Source of the DNA: Methylococcales bacterium
Lineage (GTDB): Bacteria; Pseudomonadota; Gammaproteobacteria; Methylococcales; Methylomonadaceae
DNA: 64,000 nucleotides
Reading direction: 5' to 3'
Assembly (NCBI GenBank): GCA_028707085.1
Contig: JAQTUW010000017.1
Coordinates: 1 to 64,000 of the forward strand
Every line of letters starts with the position of its first letter. Within the stretch, counting starts at the first letter, position 1. The translations under genes were made by a program, and so were the position numbers. The notes under the pieces are model-generated. The model was not told the DNA's origin and ran no database searches. It worked only from the letters and a program-made list of their open reading frames with translations. Shown here one piece after another: positions 1 through 12,100 of this stretch.

Positions 1-29
1 CGGAGGTTCGAATCCTCCCCCCTCCACCA
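1..29 (+). tRNA. tRNA-Tyr, 3' end only
   Basis: The window opens inside a tRNA. A T-arm (GGAGG / TTCGAAT / CCTCC, 2-18), the 3' acceptor strand CCCCTCC, discriminator A and an encoded CCA (27-29) are visible. The anticodon lies outside the window. Identity as tRNA-Tyr is inferred from the conserved gammaproteobacterial order tRNA-Tyr, tRNA-Gly, tRNA-Thr, tuf. Confidence 0.75.
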
Positions 30-48
30 TCAAATTTGAATTGGATCT

Positions 49-122
49 GCGGGTGTAGTTCAATGGTAGAACTCCAGCCTTCCAAGCTGATTGCGTGGGT
101 TCGATTCCCATCACCCGCTCCA
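49..122 (+). tRNA. tRNA-Gly (anticodon TCC)
   Basis: A complete 74-nt cloverleaf with genome-encoded CCA. The acceptor stem GCGGGTG pairs with CACCCGC, the anticodon loop reads CTTCCAA (anticodon TCC), and the T-arm carries GGTTCGATTCCC. It corresponds to E. coli glyT and sits 19 bases after tRNA-Tyr, so the cluster is probably one transcript leading into tuf. Confidence 0.95.
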
Positions 123-143
123 TTTTCAGAATACCAGAATGTC

Positions 144-219
<76 letters not shown>

Positions 220-254
220 GTTAAGTTGATTGTTTTTGTTGTAGGGTTTTTGTA

Positions 255-1445
255 ATGGCTAAAGAAAAATTTGAAAGAAAAAAACCGCACGTTAACGTAG
301 GCACTATCGGTCACGTTGACCACGGCAAAACCACATTGACAGCGGCGTTAACCAAGGTGATGGCCGAGTTGCAAGGCGGGGAAGTCAAGGCGTTCGATCA
401 AATCGACAATGCGCCTGAAGAACGCGCCCGCGGTATCACCATTTCAACTTCGCACGTTGAATACGAATCCGCCAATCGCCACTATGCGCACGTTGACTGC
501 CCAGGCCATGCCGACTACGTCAAAAACATGATTACCGGCGCGGCGCAAATGGACGGTGCGATTCTGGTTTGTTCGGCGGCGGACGGCCCGATGCCGCAAA
601 CCCGTGAACATATTCTGCTGTCCAGACAGGTCGGCGTACCTTATATCGTGGTGTTTCTGAACAAAGCCGACATGGTCGACGATGCGGAACTGATCGAGCT
701 GGTGGAAATGGAAATTCGCGAACTGCTGAACCAATACGATTTTCCAGGCGACGACACGCCGATCATTGTCGGTTCCGCGCTGAAAGCGCTGGAAGGCGAC
801 ACCAGTGAAATCGGCGTACCTTCCGTGGTCAAGCTGGTGGAGGCGCTGGACGCCTATATTCCCCTGCCAGAACGCGCTATCGACGGCAAATTTCTGATGC
901 CGATCGAAGACGTGTTCTCGATTTCCGGTCGTGGTACGGTGGTGACCGGTCGTGTGGAGCGCGGCATTATCAAGGTAGGTGAAGAGGTTGAAATCGTCGG
1001 CATCAAACCGACCGTCAAAACCACCTGCACCGGCGTGGAAATGTTCCGCAAATTGCTGGATCAGGGTCAGGCGGGCGATAACGTCGGCGTATTGCTGCGC
1101 GGCACCAAAAGAGACGACGTCGAGCGTGGTCAGGTGTTGGCGCATGTCAACTCGATCAAGCCGCACGCGCACTTCAATGCCGAAATCTACGTGCTGTCAA
1201 AAGAAGAGGGTGGTCGTCATACTCCATTCTTCAATGGTTACCGTCCGCAGTTCTATTTCAGAACCACAGACGTAACCGGTGCGGTCGATCTGCCTGAAGG
1301 CGTGGAAATGGTGATGCCGGGCGATAACATTTCGGTTATCGTAAAACTGATTTCGCCGATTGCGATGGAAGACGGTTTGCGGTTTGCGATTCGTGAAGGC
1401 GGACGTACAGTCGGCGCCGGCGTCGTTGCCTCAATTATTGAGTAA
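255..1445 (+). CDS. tuf: Elongation factor Tu (copy 1)
   Basis: EF-Tu is the GTPase that brings aminoacyl-tRNA to the ribosomal A site. The protein is 396 aa, normal length, with the G1 motif GHVDHGKT (about residues 19-26), DCPGH (81-85) and NKAD (136-139), followed by the two beta-barrel domains. It lies between tRNA-Thr and tRNA-Trp, the tufB position in gammaproteobacteria. The protein is identical to the copy at 16464-17654. Over the whole gene I see only two base differences, both silent (269 and 1430), which points to ongoing gene conversion between the copies. Confidence 0.99.
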   Translation: MAKEKFERKKPHVNVGTIGHVDHGKTTLTAALTKVMAELQGGEVKAFDQIDNAPEERARGITISTSHVEYESANRHYAHVDCPGHADYVKNMITGAAQMDGAILVCSAADGPMPQTREHILLSRQVGVPYIVVFLNKADMVDDAELIELVEMEIRELLNQYDFPGDDTPIIVGSALKALEGDTSEIGVPSVVKLVEALDAYIPLPERAIDGKFLMPIEDVFSISGRGTVVTGRVERGIIKVGEEVEIVGIKPTVKTTCTGVEMFRKLLDQGQAGDNVGVLLRGTKRDDVERGQVLAHVNSIKPHAHFNAEIYVLSKEEGGRHTPFFNGYRPQFYFRTTDVTGAVDLPEGVEMVMPGDNISVIVKLISPIAMEDGLRFAIREGGRTVGAGVVASIIE

Positions 1446-1477
1446 CGCCCGAAGTTTAAAAAGCAGGTTTTCTGAAT

Positions 1478-1553
1478 AGGTCAGTAGTTCAATTGGTAGA
1501 GCAGCGGTCTCCAAAACCGCAAGTTGGGGGTTCGAGTCCCTCCTGGCCTGCCA
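1478..1553 (+). tRNA. tRNA-Trp (anticodon CCA)
   Basis: A complete 76-nt tRNA with encoded CCA end. Acceptor stem AGGTCAG pairs with CTGGCCT (one G-T pair), the anticodon loop is CTCCAAA, and the T-arm is GGGGGTTCGAGTCCCTC. It sits between tuf1 and secE, where tRNA-Trp is found in many gammaproteobacteria. Confidence 0.96.
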
Positions 1554-1594
1554 TTCGGAAAAAATAGTTAGTAAAATTTTTACAAGATAATTAA

Positions 1595-1975
1595 ATGAGC
1601 GCACAGGCAGAAGAAGTTACGTCGATAATCGACATTGTAAAGCTGGTTTTGTCGCCAATTTTCGTTATTGCGGGAGTGGCTGCGTTTTATTATTTTTCCG
1701 ATATTCAGTTGCTGTATAGAGTGCTGGTATTGATTGCAGTCGTTTCTTTGGCAATTGGCGTTTGTTTTACCACGGCAAGAGGCCGTAGCGTATGGGGGTT
1801 CATGCTTGAATCCAGGCAGGAGTTTCATAGGGTGGTATGGCCAACGCGCGAAGAAACCATCCGCACAACGCTGCTAGTTTTTGCGATGGTGGTTTTGGTC
1901 GCTTTTGTACTCTGGCTGCTTGATACGTTCCTGTTTTGGGGTATTCAGTTGTTGATGAGCCTGGGAGTCAAGTAA
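1595..1975 (+). CDS. secE: Preprotein translocase subunit SecE
   Basis: SecE is the small membrane subunit that clamps SecY in the SecYEG channel. The 126-aa product has the E. coli-type three-membrane-segment layout: two hydrophobic segments in the first 60 residues, then the conserved amphipathic [11 protein letters not shown] stretch (about 84-94) and a final membrane span. Its stop codon overlaps the nusG start (TAATG), so the two genes are translationally coupled as in E. coli. Confidence 0.95.
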   Translation: MSAQAEEVTSIIDIVKLVLSPIFVIAGVAAFYYFSDIQLLYRVLVLIAVVSLAIGVCFTTARGRSVWGFMLESRQEFHRVVWPTREETIRTTLLVFAMVVLVAFVLWLLDTFLFWGIQLLMSLGVK

Positions 1976-2508
1976 TGGCTCTGCGCTGGTATGTGGTTCA
2001 TGCTTATTCCAATTTTGAAAACAAGGTCAAGCAGGCTCTGGAAGAACGCATCAAACGCGAAGGACTGGAAGAGTATTTTGGCAAGATTCTGGTTCCAACC
2101 GAAGAAGTGGTGGAAATGCGCATGGGCCAGCAGCGCAAAAGCGAAAGAAAGTTTTTTCCGGGCTATGTCCTGGTACAAATGGATTTGAACGATGAAACCT
2201 GGCATCTGGTCAGAAATGTGCCCAGAGTTCTGGGCTTCATTGGCGGTGCATCGGATCGTCCGTCTCCAATCACAGAAAAGGAAGCCATGGCGATATTAAG
2301 CCGGGTGGAAGAGGGCGTTAACAAGCCGAGGCCGAAAATACTGTTTGAGGTAGGGGAAGTCGTGCGCATCATTGATGGTCCGTTTAAAGATTTTAACGGC
2401 AATATTGAAGAAGTCAATTACGAGAAAAGCCGTTTACGCGTTTCAGTTCTGATTTTCGGTCGTTCCACACCGGTTGAGCTTGAATTTGGACAGGTTGAAA
2501 AAGCTTAA
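1975..2508 (+). CDS. nusG: Transcription termination/antitermination factor NusG
   Basis: NusG binds RNA polymerase and links it to Rho, NusE and the ribosome. The start chosen gives [13 protein letters not shown], the conserved N-terminus, and 177 aa against 181 in E. coli. An upstream in-frame ATG at 1936 lies inside secE and would add 13 unrelated residues. The NGN domain occupies about 1-120, with FPGYVLV near 60. The KOW motif follows at about 125-155 ([16 protein letters not shown]). A terminator follows at 2530-2559. Confidence 0.97.
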   Translation: MALRWYVVHAYSNFENKVKQALEERIKREGLEEYFGKILVPTEEVVEMRMGQQRKSERKFFPGYVLVQMDLNDETWHLVRNVPRVLGFIGGASDRPSPITEKEAMAILSRVEEGVNKPRPKILFEVGEVVRIIDGPFKDFNGNIEEVNYEKSRLRVSVLIFGRSTPVELEFGQVEKA

Positions 2509-2529
2509 CTAATTCAGTTGTATTGATGA

Positions 2530-2559
2530 ATCCCTGTCATTTTCGTGACGGGGATTTTT
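2530..2559 (+). terminator. Intrinsic terminator after nusG
   Basis: ATCCCTGTCA (2530-2539) pairs with TGACGGGGAT (2546-2555) with one G-T pair around a 6-nt loop, followed at once by a T-run. It separates secE-nusG from the rplK operon. I do not see a convincing sigma70 promoter in the 49 bases before rplK, so partial read-through or a promoter I cannot recognise must feed rplK. Confidence 0.85.
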
Positions 2560-2608
2560 GTTTGTTGGGGAGCTAAAAATAGCGTTTGCACCCGTTCAGG
2601 AGTAAGAA

Positions 2609-3040
2609 ATGGCAAAAAAAATTGATTCCTATATCAAATTGCAGGTCAAAGCCGGCGAGGCGAATCCCAGTCCGCCAATAGGCCCGGCTCTCGGTCAGCG
2701 CGGCGTAAACATCATGGAGTTCTGTAAAGCATTCAATGCCAGAACGCAGGATGTCGAAAAAGGTCTGCCGTTGCCGGTCGTCATTACCGTTTTTAGTGAC
2801 AAAAGCTTTACTTTTATTACTAAAACCCCGCCAGCCACTGTTTTATTGAAAAAAGCCGTCGGCATTAAAAGCGGCAGCAGTAAACCGAATGCAACTAAAG
2901 TCGGTACTGTCACGCGTGCGCAACTGGAAGAAATTGCCAAAACCAAAATGGAAGACTTGAATGCGGCCGATCTGGAAGCGGCCGTCAAAACGATTGCGGG
3001 TAGTGCGCGCAGTATGGGTTTGATCGTGGAGGGCGTGTAA
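2609..3040 (+). CDS. rplK: 50S ribosomal protein L11
   Basis: L11 binds the GTPase-associated region of 23S rRNA. The 143-aa protein starts [20 protein letters not shown] and keeps the N-terminal Pro-rich [20 protein letters not shown] segment near 22-42, the thiostrepton-site region, and the C-terminal RNA-binding domain. A good AGGAGT precedes the start. It overlaps rplA by one base (TAATG). Confidence 0.98.
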   Translation: MAKKIDSYIKLQVKAGEANPSPPIGPALGQRGVNIMEFCKAFNARTQDVEKGLPLPVVITVFSDKSFTFITKTPPATVLLKKAVGIKSGSSKPNATKVGTVTRAQLEEIAKTKMEDLNAADLEAAVKTIAGSARSMGLIVEGV

Positions 3041-3735
3041 TGGCGAAAGTGACCAAAAAAGCAAAAGCAATCAAGGAAAAAGTAGTCAGAAGCAAACAAT
3101 ATTCGGTGACTGAAGCCGTTAGTTTGCTTAAAGAGTTTGCCAATAGCAAATTTGACGAATCAATCGATGTCAGCGTTAACTTGGGCGTTGATCCAAGAAA
3201 ATCGGATCAGAACGTAAGGGGTGCCTCGGTTCTGCCTCATGGCACAGGTAAAACAGTTCGCGTGGCCGTGTTTACCCAGGGACCAAACGCCGACGCCGCC
3301 AGAGAAGCGGGCGCCGATGTGGTGGGCATGGATGATCTGGCCGAACAGGTCAAACGTGGCGAAATGAACTTTGACGTGGTGATCGCTTCTCCTGACGCCA
3401 TGCGGGTTGTCGGTCAATTGGGTCAAATTCTCGGTCCAAGAGGTCTGATGCCTAACCCTAAAGTGGGCACAGTCACCCCTGATGTGGCGACAGCCGTTAA
3501 AAATGCAAAATCCGGTCAGGTAAGATACCGCACTGATAAATCTGGAATCATACATTGCTCAATCGGCAAGGTTTCGTTTGATGAAACCCTGTTGAAGCAA
3601 AACCTTGAGTTCCTGATTGTCGATCTCAAAAAAGCCAAACCAACCGCTGCAAAAGGCGTTTATCTGAAAAAGATTTCGCTGTCCTCGACAATGGGGCCAG
3701 GTCTGTGGATTGATCAAAACAGTATTGAAATCTAA
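3040..3735 (+). CDS. rplA: 50S ribosomal protein L1
   Basis: L1 forms the mobile L1 stalk and, in E. coli, represses its own operon by binding the rplK leader. The 231-aa product is close to the E. coli length (234) and contains the signature [15 protein letters not shown] near 129-143. The start overlaps the rplK stop. The next gene, rplJ, is preceded by a 191-base regulated leader. Confidence 0.98.
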   Translation: MAKVTKKAKAIKEKVVRSKQYSVTEAVSLLKEFANSKFDESIDVSVNLGVDPRKSDQNVRGASVLPHGTGKTVRVAVFTQGPNADAAREAGADVVGMDDLAEQVKRGEMNFDVVIASPDAMRVVGQLGQILGPRGLMPNPKVGTVTPDVATAVKNAKSGQVRYRTDKSGIIHCSIGKVSFDETLLKQNLEFLIVDLKKAKPTAAKGVYLKKISLSSTMGPGLWIDQNSIEI

Positions 3736-3749
3736 AAAAGCAAATTGCA

Positions 3750-3926
3750 AGACTTTGGGTTGCCGGGATACCGGTAACCGTCAAAGACCGTAGGGGCCTT
3801 GCGCTTAATTATCCTACGCAGACGGAGGGCTGGAACCGCAAAGCTGGTTTAAAGCGCCGTAAGGAGCATCGTGACCGATGCGTTTTATAGATTCCGATGA
3901 ATATCGGAAATGTACCGGAGGTAAAT
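3750..3926 (+). promoter_or_regulatory. L10 leader (ribosomal protein L10-L7/L12 autoregulatory RNA)
   Basis: The gap before rplJ holds the conserved L10-leader kink-turn element: CGTAGG (3789-3794) pairs with CCTACG (3823-3828), and is followed by the GCAGACGG strand that pairs back with the GACCG before it. Two further hairpins follow: GCATCG/CGATGC (3866-3881), trailed by GTTTTA, and TTCCGAT/ATCGGAA (3892-3909) just ahead of the GGAGG at 3917-3921. In the known system L10(L12)4 binds this leader and blocks rplJ translation. Boundaries are approximate. Confidence 0.85.
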
Positions 3927-4421
3927 GTGGCGCTCAATTTAGATAGCAAAAAAGTTGTCGTAGAGGAAGTTGCTGAATTCGCCGCAAAAGCCCATTCAGC
4001 TGTAGCGGCTGAATATCGTGGTTTAACAGTTACCGAATTGACGGAATTGCGAAAAACTGCGAGAGAATCGGGCGTTTATTTGCGTGTAGTCAAGAATACA
4101 TTGGCTAAACGTGCTGTCGCTGGAACCGAGTTTGAATGTATGCAGCAAAGGCTTGTTGGGCCTTTGATCCTGGCGTTTTCTTTGGAAGACCCTGGCTGTG
4201 CAGCCAGACTCATCAGCGATTTCTCAAAAACCCACAATAAACTGATTGCCAAAATTGTGGCAATTGGCGGACAGGCTTTTGATGGTTCCGAACTTGATCG
4301 TCTGGCAAGATTGCCAACACGCGATCAAGGTATCAGCATGCTGATGTCGGTAATCATAGCACCGGTTGAGAAACTTGCACGGACTTTGGCGGAAGTCAGA
4401 GACCAGAAGCAAGCGGCATAA
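3927..4421 (+). CDS. rplJ: 50S ribosomal protein L10
   Basis: L10 anchors the L7/L12 stalk. I place the start at the GTG at 3927, five bases after GGAGG, giving MALNLDSKKVVVEEV and 164 aa, matching the E. coli N-terminus (MALNL) and length (165). An in-frame ATG at 3897 would put ten unrelated residues inside the leader hairpin. The gene carries the usual N-terminal L10 domain and the C-terminal helix that binds L7/L12 dimers. Confidence 0.96.
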   Translation: MALNLDSKKVVVEEVAEFAAKAHSAVAAEYRGLTVTELTELRKTARESGVYLRVVKNTLAKRAVAGTEFECMQQRLVGPLILAFSLEDPGCAARLISDFSKTHNKLIAKIVAIGGQAFDGSELDRLARLPTRDQGISMLMSVIIAPVEKLARTLAEVRDQKQAA

Positions 4422-4469
4422 TTTTGCGGACAATCAGTTAACACTCAAAAAATTCTATAGGAAAATATA

Positions 4470-4841
4470 ATGGCAATATCACAAGAAGAAATCCTGGAAG
4501 CAGTCGCGAACATGACTGTTATGGAAATCGTTGATTTAATTTCAGCGTTCGAAGAAAAATTCGGCGTTTCTGCGGCGGCGGCCGTAGCGGTTGCCGCACC
4601 GACAGCCGCTGCGGCAGTTGTTGAAGAACAAACCGAATTCGACGTCATCCTGACAGGCTTCGGCGAAAACAAGGTTGCAGTCATTAAAGCGGTTCGCGGT
4701 ATGACAGGTCTGGGCCTGAAAGAAGCCAAAGACGCTGTAGAAGGCGCACCGACTACAGTCAAGGAAGCTGTCAGCAAGGCCGATGCCGAAGCGGCTAAAA
4801 AAGAGCTGGAAGCAGCAGGCGCGACAGCTGAAATCAAATAA
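4470..4841 (+). CDS. rplL: 50S ribosomal protein L7/L12
   Basis: This is the multicopy stalk protein that recruits translation factors. The 123-aa product has the N-terminal dimerisation helix region (1-30), an Ala/Val-rich flexible hinge (about 33-52) and the C-terminal factor-binding domain with [15 protein letters not shown] near 83-97. It lies 48 bases after rplJ and is followed by an attenuator that reduces transcription into rpoB. Confidence 0.98.
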   Translation: MAISQEEILEAVANMTVMEIVDLISAFEEKFGVSAAAAVAVAAPTAAAAVVEEQTEFDVILTGFGENKVAVIKAVRGMTGLGLKEAKDAVEGAPTTVKEAVSKADAEAAKKELEAAGATAEIK

Positions 4842-4880
4842 ACAATTTGATAGCATAACAGGCACAGGCCTACCAAACCG

Positions 4881-4909
4881 GGCTGGTGGCATTTTGCCGC
4901 CGGCCTTTT
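4881..4909 (+). terminator. rplL-rpoB attenuator
   Basis: GGCTGGTGGCA (4881-4891) pairs with TGCCGCCGGCC (4895-4905), with G-T pairs, around a three-base loop and followed by TTTT. Its position matches the partial terminator of E. coli, which lets only a fraction of polymerases continue from the ribosomal protein genes into rpoBC. Confidence 0.85.
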
Positions 4910-4967
4910 ACTGTTTGTAAAACAGACAGTAGTAAATAATCTCTGACGACGAAGGTATAGAAGCAAT

Positions 4968-7900
4968 ATGACCTATTCTTTTACCGAAAAAAAGCGTATC
5001 CGTAATAATTTTGGAAAAGGTACAGAAGTACTTGAAGTTCCATATCTATTAGCAACACAAATCGATTCCTATGCAAGTTTCCTGCAGTCCGGCAGCGAGC
5101 CGGAAAAAAGGCGGAATCAGGGTTTGCACGCTGCATTTTCCAGTGTATTTCCAGTGATTAGCCATTCAGGTTATGCTGTTCTGGAATATGTCAAATATCG
5201 CTTGGGGGAACCTGCTTTCGACGTAAGAGAATGTCAGCAACGCGGCGCTACTTTCTCGGCGCCATTAAGAGTGCTGGTCAGACTGGTCATATACGATAAG
5301 GATGCGCCTGCCAATACCAAGGTCGTCAAGGATATCAGGGAGCAGGAAGTTTACATGGGTGAACTGCCGTTGATGACCGACAATGGCACTTTCGTAATTA
5401 ACGGTACGGAACGGGTCATCGTTTCGCAATTACACAGATCGCCCGGGGTATTTTTTGACCACGACAAGGGTAAAACCCACTCGTCCGGTAAATTGCTGTT
5501 CAATGCCAGAGTCATTCCCTATCGCGGATCCTGGCTAGACTTCGAATTCGACCACAAGGATGCCGTCTATGTCAGGATAGATAGACGCCGAAAAATTCCG
5601 GCGACTATCTTGCTCAGAGCGTTGGGCTATGATAACGAAGAAATGATCAATATTTTCTTCGAGACCAACAAGTTTTCGCTAAGCAACGAAACGTTCATGT
5701 TTCATCTAATTCCGGAAAGATTGCGGGGCGAGATGGCGGTATTTGATATCAAACAGGATGGCAAGGTTCTGATTGAGGAAGGACGCAGAATAACGGCCAA
5801 ACATGTACGCCAGTTGGAAAAAGCCGGTGTCACTGAAATCGAAGTGCCCAAAGATTATCTGTATGGCAAGATTCTGGGACACAATGTCATTGATAAAACT
5901 ACCGGTGAACTGCTTGCCAATGTCAATGACGAATTGACCGATGCACTGCTGCAAAAACTGATTGACGCCGATATCGGGGAAATCAATACCCTGTATGTAA
6001 ATGATCTGGATCGCGGGCCGTACATGTCAAATGCGATGCGTCTGGATGCTACGACCAACCGTATGGAAGCGTTGGTCGAAATTTACCGGATGATGCGTCC
6101 CGGCGAGCCGCCGACTGCTGAATCGGCTGAGAACCTGTTTGAAAACCTGTTTTTTACTGATGAGCGCTATGACCTGTCGGCGGTAGGCCGGATGAAATTC
6201 AATCGCCGCTTGGGTAGAGAGGAAATTGAAGGTTCGGGTACCTTGAGCAAGAGTGATATTATCGATGTCCTGAAAGAACTGATTAAAATCAGAAACGGCA
6301 ATGGCACTGTTGATGATATCGACCATCTGGGTAACAGACGGGTGCGTTCAGTCGGTGAAATGATCGAAAACCAATTCCGTATCGGACTGGTCAGAGTCGA
6401 GCGCGCAGTTAGGGAGCGTTTAACCCTGGCCGATTCAGAAGGTTATATGCCGCAGGAAATCATTAACGCCAAACCGGTGTCGGCCGCGGTCAAGGAGTTC
6501 TTTGGCTCCAGCCAGCTTTCGCAATTCATGGATCAGAACAATCCATTGTCCCAAGTGACGCATAAGCGTCGGGTATCCGCGCTGGGCCCCGGTGGTTTGG
6601 CCCGGGAACGCGCCGGTTTTGAGGTGCGCGACGTACACACCACACATTATGGCCGCGTTTGTCCTATAGAAACGCCCGAGGGTCCCAATATTGGTCTGAT
6701 CAACTCGTTGTCGGTTTATGCCAGAACCAACGAATACGGTTTTCTGGAAACGCCTTATCGTAAGGTTGTCGACGGTAAGGTCACCGATCAGGTCGATTAC
6801 ATTTCCGCCATTGAGGAAGGCGAATATGTCATCGCCCAGTCCAGCGTAGCGGTCGATGATAGCGGGCGACTGGTGGAAGGACTGGTGTCCTGCCGCCACA
6901 AGGACGAATTTACCCTGGCGTCTTCCGACACCGTGCAATACATGGATGTCTCGTCCAAACAGATCGTTTCGGTAGCGGCTTCCATTATTCCATTCCTGGA
7001 ACATGATGACGCCAATCGCGCCTTGATGGGTTCAAACATGCAGCGTCAGGCTGTTCCGACCTTACGCGCTGAAAAGCCGCTGGTGGGTACCGGCATGGAG
7101 CGCGTGGTGGCGAAGGATTCCGGCGTGACCGTGGTCGCGACGCGCGGCGGCACTATTGAAGGCGTCGATGCCGCTCGTATCGTGGTGCGGGTCAATGACG
7201 ATGAAACCGTTGCCGGTGTGCCGGGCGTCGATATTTACAATCTGATCAAATACACGCGTTCGAATCAGAATACCTGTATCAATCAGAAACCGCTGGTCAA
7301 ACTCGGGGACATCGTCAAAAAGGGCGATATTCTGGCAGACGGCCCTTCGACAGACTTGGGCGAACTGGCATTGGGCCAAAATATGCTGATTGCATTCATG
7401 CCCTGGAATGGCTATAACTTCGAGGACTCCATTCTGGTTTCCGAACGCGTGGTAAAGGAAGACCGGTTCACCACCATACACATCGAGGAAAAAACCTGCG
7501 TAGCGCGTGAAACCAAGCATAGCCCGGAGGAAATTACTGCCGATATTCCGAATGTCAGTGAAGAAGCGCTGTCTAAACTGGATGAGTCCGGTATTGTCTA
7601 TGTCGGTGCAGAAGTCAAAGGTGGCGATATTCTGGTTGGTAAGGTGACGCCAAAAGGCGAAACACAGTTGACACCGGAAGAAAAACTGCTGCGGGCGATT
7701 TTTGGTGAAAAAGCCGCCGATGTTAAAGATACCTCGCTTCGTGTGCCAGGCAATGTGCGTGGTACCGTTATCGACGTCCAGGTCTTTACCCGCGATGGCG
7801 TTAAAAAGGACAAACGGGCGCTGGAGATCGAAGAGGCCGAAATCAAGCGCTATCGCCAGGATCTGGATGACCAGTTGAAAATTGTTGAACACGATATATT

Positions 7901-9044
7901 CGAACGCGTTAAAGCCATGCTGCTCGGTAAAATGGCCGAAAAAGGGCCGAATAGCCTGAAAAAAGGCGATGAAATTTCTGCCGGCTATCTGGAAAATCTG
8001 ACGCACTCGGAATTGCTGAAAATCAAGACCCATGACGAAGATATCAATCTGCGCCTGGAAACGGTAGCCGAACAGATCGAGCAACAAAGAAGGGAATTTG
8101 AAGAGCGTTTCGAACAGAAAAAGAAAAAAATAACCATGGGCGACGATCTGGCTCCAGGCGTTTTGAAAATGGTTAAAGTTTATCTTGCTGTGAAAAAACG
8201 TATTCAACCGGGCGACAAAATGGCGGGACGCCATGGTAACAAGGGTGTTATCTCGCAAATTGTGCCGATTGAAGATATGCCTTATACCGCAGACGGCAAC
8301 CCGGTGGATATTTTACTGAATCCACTGGGCGTACCGTCACGAATGAATGTCGGGCAGGTGCTGGAGACGCATTTGGGATGGGCGGCCAAGGGGCTGGGCA
8401 TCAAGATTGGTAAAATGCTGGAGGCGCAGGCAAAAGTTGTTGAAATCAGAGGCTTTTTAGAAAAAATCTATAACTGTAGCGGCAGAAAGGAAGATCTGAA
8501 TTCCTTTTCGGATAAGGAAATTATCGAGATGTCCGTTAATCTGATCAGCGGTGTGCCGATGGCGACACCAGTGTTCGACGGCGCTTCCGAAGAAGATATT
8601 CGCACCATGCTCAGGTTGGCTGATTTACCTGAACACGGCCAAACCGTGTTATATGACGGACTGACCGGCGAACCGTTTGAGCGTCAGGTTACCGTAGGCT
8701 ATATGTATATGCTTAAGCTTAACCATCTGGTTGACGACAAAATGCATGCCCGTTCAACCGGGCCATACAGTCTGGTCACACAGCAGCCGCTGGGCGGCAA
8801 AGCCCAGTTTGGCGGCCAGCGTTTTGGCGAGATGGAGGTCTGGGCGCTTGAGGCCTATGGCGCCGCCTATACCTTGCAGGAAATGTTGACGGTCAAATCC
8901 GATGACGTGACTGGCAGAACCCGGATGTATAAAAACATTGTCGATGGAAATCATTCAATGGAAGCTGGCATGCCGGAATCCTTTAATGTACTGGTCAAGG
9001 AAATACGCTCTCTGGCAGTCAATATTGAAATGCGGCAGGATTAG
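4968..9044 (+). CDS. rpoB: DNA-directed RNA polymerase subunit beta
   Basis: The beta subunit of RNA polymerase, 1358 aa against 1342 in E. coli, with recognisable lobes and the flap. The rifampicin-pocket segment at about residues 513-550 ([16 protein letters not shown], then [13 protein letters not shown]) carries the wild-type residues of sensitive bacteria. The C-terminal clamp-contact region ([21 protein letters not shown]) is intact. It is transcribed from the rplKAJL operon through the attenuator and is followed 60 bases later by rpoC. Confidence 0.99.
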   Translation: MTYSFTEKKRIRNNFGKGTEVLEVPYLLATQIDSYASFLQSGSEPEKRRNQGLHAAFSSVFPVISHSGYAVLEYVKYRLGEPAFDVRECQQRGATFSAPLRVLVRLVIYDKDAPANTKVVKDIREQEVYMGELPLMTDNGTFVINGTERVIVSQLHRSPGVFFDHDKGKTHSSGKLLFNARVIPYRGSWLDFEFDHKDAVYVRIDRRRKIPATILLRALGYDNEEMINIFFETNKFSLSNETFMFHLIPERLRGEMAVFDIKQDGKVLIEEGRRITAKHVRQLEKAGVTEIEVPKDYLYGKILGHNVIDKTTGELLANVNDELTDALLQKLIDADIGEINTLYVNDLDRGPYMSNAMRLDATTNRMEALVEIYRMMRPGEPPTAESAENLFENLFFTDERYDLSAVGRMKFNRRLGREEIEGSGTLSKSDIIDVLKELIKIRNGNGTVDDIDHLGNRRVRSVGEMIENQFRIGLVRVERAVRERLTLADSEGYMPQEIINAKPVSAAVKEFFGSSQLSQFMDQNNPLSQVTHKRRVSALGPGGLARERAGFEVRDVHTTHYGRVCPIETPEGPNIGLINSLSVYARTNEYGFLETPYRKVVDGKVTDQVDYISAIEEGEYVIAQSSVAVDDSGRLVEGLVSCRHKDEFTLASSDTVQYMDVSSKQIVSVAASIIPFLEHDDANRALMGSNMQRQAVPTLRAEKPLVGTGMERVVAKDSGVTVVATRGGTIEGVDAARIVVRVNDDETVAGVPGVDIYNLIKYTRSNQNTCINQKPLVKLGDIVKKGDILADGPSTDLGELALGQNMLIAFMPWNGYNFEDSILVSERVVKEDRFTTIHIEEKTCVARETKHSPEEITADIPNVSEEALSKLDESGIVYVGAEVKGGDILVGKVTPKGETQLTPEEKLLRAIFGEKAADVKDTSLRVPGNVRGTVIDVQVFTRDGVKKDKRALEIEEAEIKRYRQDLDDQLKIVEHDIFERVKAMLLGKMAEKGPNSLKKGDEISAGYLENLTHSELLKIKTHDEDINLRLETVAEQIEQQRREFEERFEQKKKKITMGDDLAPGVLKMVKVYLAVKKRIQPGDKMAGRHGNKGVISQIVPIEDMPYTADGNPVDILLNPLGVPSRMNVGQVLETHLGWAAKGLGIKIGKMLEAQAKVVEIRGFLEKIYNCSGRKEDLNSFSDKEIIEMSVNLISGVPMATPVFDGASEEDIRTMLRLADLPEHGQTVLYDGLTGEPFERQVTVGYMYMLKLNHLVDDKMHARSTGPYSLVTQQPLGGKAQFGGQRFGEMEVWALEAYGAAYTLQEMLTVKSDDVTGRTRMYKNIVDGNHSMEAGMPESFNVLVKEIRSLAVNIEMRQD

Positions 9045-9104
9045 CCGTGTGAGCGCCGGAAAGGTTCTGCTTAATATCGGATAACATTTAAAGAGGATAA
9101 GCTC

Positions 9105-12100
9105 TTGAAAGACTTAATGAATTTCTTAAAACGCCAAGGTCGTACCGACGACTTTGACGCCATCCACATTGGATTGGCTTCACCAGACATGATCCGTTCA
9201 TGGTCATACGGCGAGGTGAAGAAGCCTGAAACAATCAACTACCGTACCTTTAAACCGGAGCGGGACGGGCTGTTTTGCGCCAAAATATTTGGGCCGATCA
9301 GCGATTACGAATGCCTGTGCGGCAAATACAAAAGACTAAAGCATCGCGGCGTCATCTGCGAAAAATGCGGCGTCGAAGTCACTTTGTCAAAAGTGCGCCG
9401 CGATAGAATGGGGCATATTGATCTGGCAAGTCCGGTTGCGCATATCTGGTTTTTAAAATCATTGCCTTCCAGAATTGCATTATTGCTGGATATGACCTTG
9501 CGCTCAATCGAAAGAGTGCTGTATTTTGAGACATTCGTGGTCACCGATCCCGGCATGTCGCCTCTGGAAAAAGGCCAGTTGCTGACAGATGAGGAATATC
9601 TGAATGCAGTGGAAGAACATGGTGACGACTTTGTGGCGAAAATGGGTGCGGAAGCCATCTATGATTTGCTCAAGTCCATTGATTTAAAGGAAGAAATCAA
9701 TATTCTTCGCGAAGAGATCAATTCCACGAACTCCGACACCAAAATCAAGAAATTTTCCAAGCGCCTAAAAGTCATCGATTCGCTGCTGGCTTCGAATAAT
9801 CGTCCGGAATGGATGATTCTGACCGTGTTGCCGGTACTGCCGCCTGAATTACGTCCGCTGGTGCCGCTGGATGGCGGACGTTTCGCCACCTCGGATTTGA
9901 ATGATCTGTACCGTCGGGTCATCAACAGAAACAACCGTCTGACCCGATTACTGGATTTGAACGCCCCGGATATCATCGTCCGCAATGAAAAACGCATGCT
10001 GCAGGAAGCTGTCGACGCCTTGCTGGATAACGGTCGTCGCGGACGGGCCATTACAGGCAGCAATAGAAGGCCTTTGAAATCACTTGCCGATATGATCAAA
10101 GGCAAGCAGGGCCGTTTCCGTCAGAACCTGCTAGGTAAGCGGGTCGATTATTCCGGACGCTCGGTGATCGTCGTGGGGCCTACTTTAAGGCTGCATCAAT
10201 GTGGCCTACCGAAAAAAATGGCGCTGGAATTGTTCAAGCCTTTTATTTTCAGCAAATTACAACTTCGCGGGCTGGCGACGACCATCAAAGCAGCCAAAAA
10301 AATGGTGGAACGCGAAGGCGCGGAAGTTTGGGATATTCTGGAAGAAGTCATTCGCGAACACCCGGTATTACTGAACCGCGCGCCTACGCTGCATAGACTG
10401 GGCATACAGGCATTCGAGCCGACGCTGATCGAAGGCAAGGCGATACAGTTGCATCCCTTGGTGTGCAGTGCATTCAACGCCGATTTCGACGGCGACCAGA
10501 TGGCGGTGCATATTCCATTGTCTATAGAAGCCCAGCTTGAGGCGCGGACACTGATGATGGCGACCAATAACATTTTGTCGCCAGCCAATGGCGAACCGGT
10601 CATCAACCCTTCACAGGACGTGGTGCTAGGTTTGTATTACATCAGTCGCGAAAAAGTCAATGCGATTGGTGAAGGCAGTATTTTTACCGATTCGGCTGAA
10701 ATTCTGAAAGCGCTGGATAGCAAGACGATTGAATTACAGACCAAAATTGAAGTCAGGATTACAGAAAAGCTGAAAAACGCTGAAGGCAAATTCGATACTA
10801 TCGTCAGCAGAAAGAAAACCACCGTCGGCCGCGCCCTGATATGGGATATCGTTCCCGATGGCATGCCCTATGAGTTGGTCAATGTCGATATGACCAAAAA
10901 GAATATATCTCGGTTGATCAACTATAGCTACCGTTATCTGGGTATTAAGGAAACCGTGATTCTGGCAGACCAGATCATGTATATGGGTTTTAGGTATGCG
11001 ACCCGTTCTGGTGTTTCGTTCGGTATTGAAGACATGGAAATACCTGCGAAAAAGGCGGATATTATTCGCAGCGCCGATGCGGAAGTGAACGAAATTCAGA
11101 ACCAGTATGCTTCCGGTCTGGTTACGGATGGCGAACGCTACAACAAGGTTGTGGATATCTGGTCTCGCGCCAACGATCAGGTTGCTAAAGTCATGATGGA
11201 AGGTCTGGGCGAAGAAGAGGTCGTCAACTCCAAAGGTGAGAAGGTAAAACAAAAATCCTTCAACTCCATTTTTATGATGGCGGAATCTGGCGCGCGGGGT
11301 TCTGCCGCCCAGATTCGTCAGTTGGCCGGCATGAGGGGGCTGATGGCGAAACCGGATGGCTCAATCATCGAAACGCCTATTACCGCCAATTTCCGCGAAG
11401 GACTGGACGTATTGCAATACTTCATCTCGACGCACGGCGCCCGGAAAGGTCTGGCGGATACTGCGCTGAAAACCGCCAACTCCGGTTATCTGACGCGGCG
11501 ACTGGTGGATGTGGCGCAGGATTTGGTCATAGCCGAGCAGGATTGCGGTACCCGGAACGGTCTGACTATGACCCCCATCATTGAGGGTGGCGATGTGGTC
11601 GAGCCGCTGGTTGAACGTGTCCTGGGACGGGTGGCGGCAGTCGATGTCACCGATCCCTCCGGAAATAATGTACTGATTCCGGCCGGCGTGATGATCGATG
11701 AAAATCTGGTGGCCGTGCTGGAGGAAAACGGTATCGACAAAATGCTGGTGCGCTCCGTCATTACCTGTGAATCCAGGCAGGGGGTCTGCAGCAAATGTTA
11801 TGGGCGAGACTTGGGGCGTGGGCATCAGGTTAATATTGGGGAGGCTGTCGGTGTCGTGGCGGCGCAATCGATCGGCGAGCCAGGCACGCAGTTGACCATG
11901 CGGACATTCCACATTGGCGGCGCGGCGTCACGGTCTGCGGCGGTCAGCAATGTACAGGTCAAATCGGCCGGTAGTGTCAAGCTGAACAACCTGAAAACCG
12001 TTAAAAACCGAGAGAACAATCTGGTTGCAGTGTCCAGATCAGGTGAAGTCGGGGTGATGGACGATTACGGCCGCGAAAGAGAGCGGTACAAAATACCTTA

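Noticed and set aside
444-1172. 242-codon minus-strand frame inside tuf1 (repeated at 16653-17381 in tuf2)
   Set aside because: It is a mirror of the GC-biased tuf codons, appears identically in both copies, and has no family resemblance.
7062-8258. 398-codon minus-strand frame inside rpoB
   Set aside because: Antisense shadow of a highly conserved gene; the sequence is low in recognisable motifs and has no ribosome-binding site.
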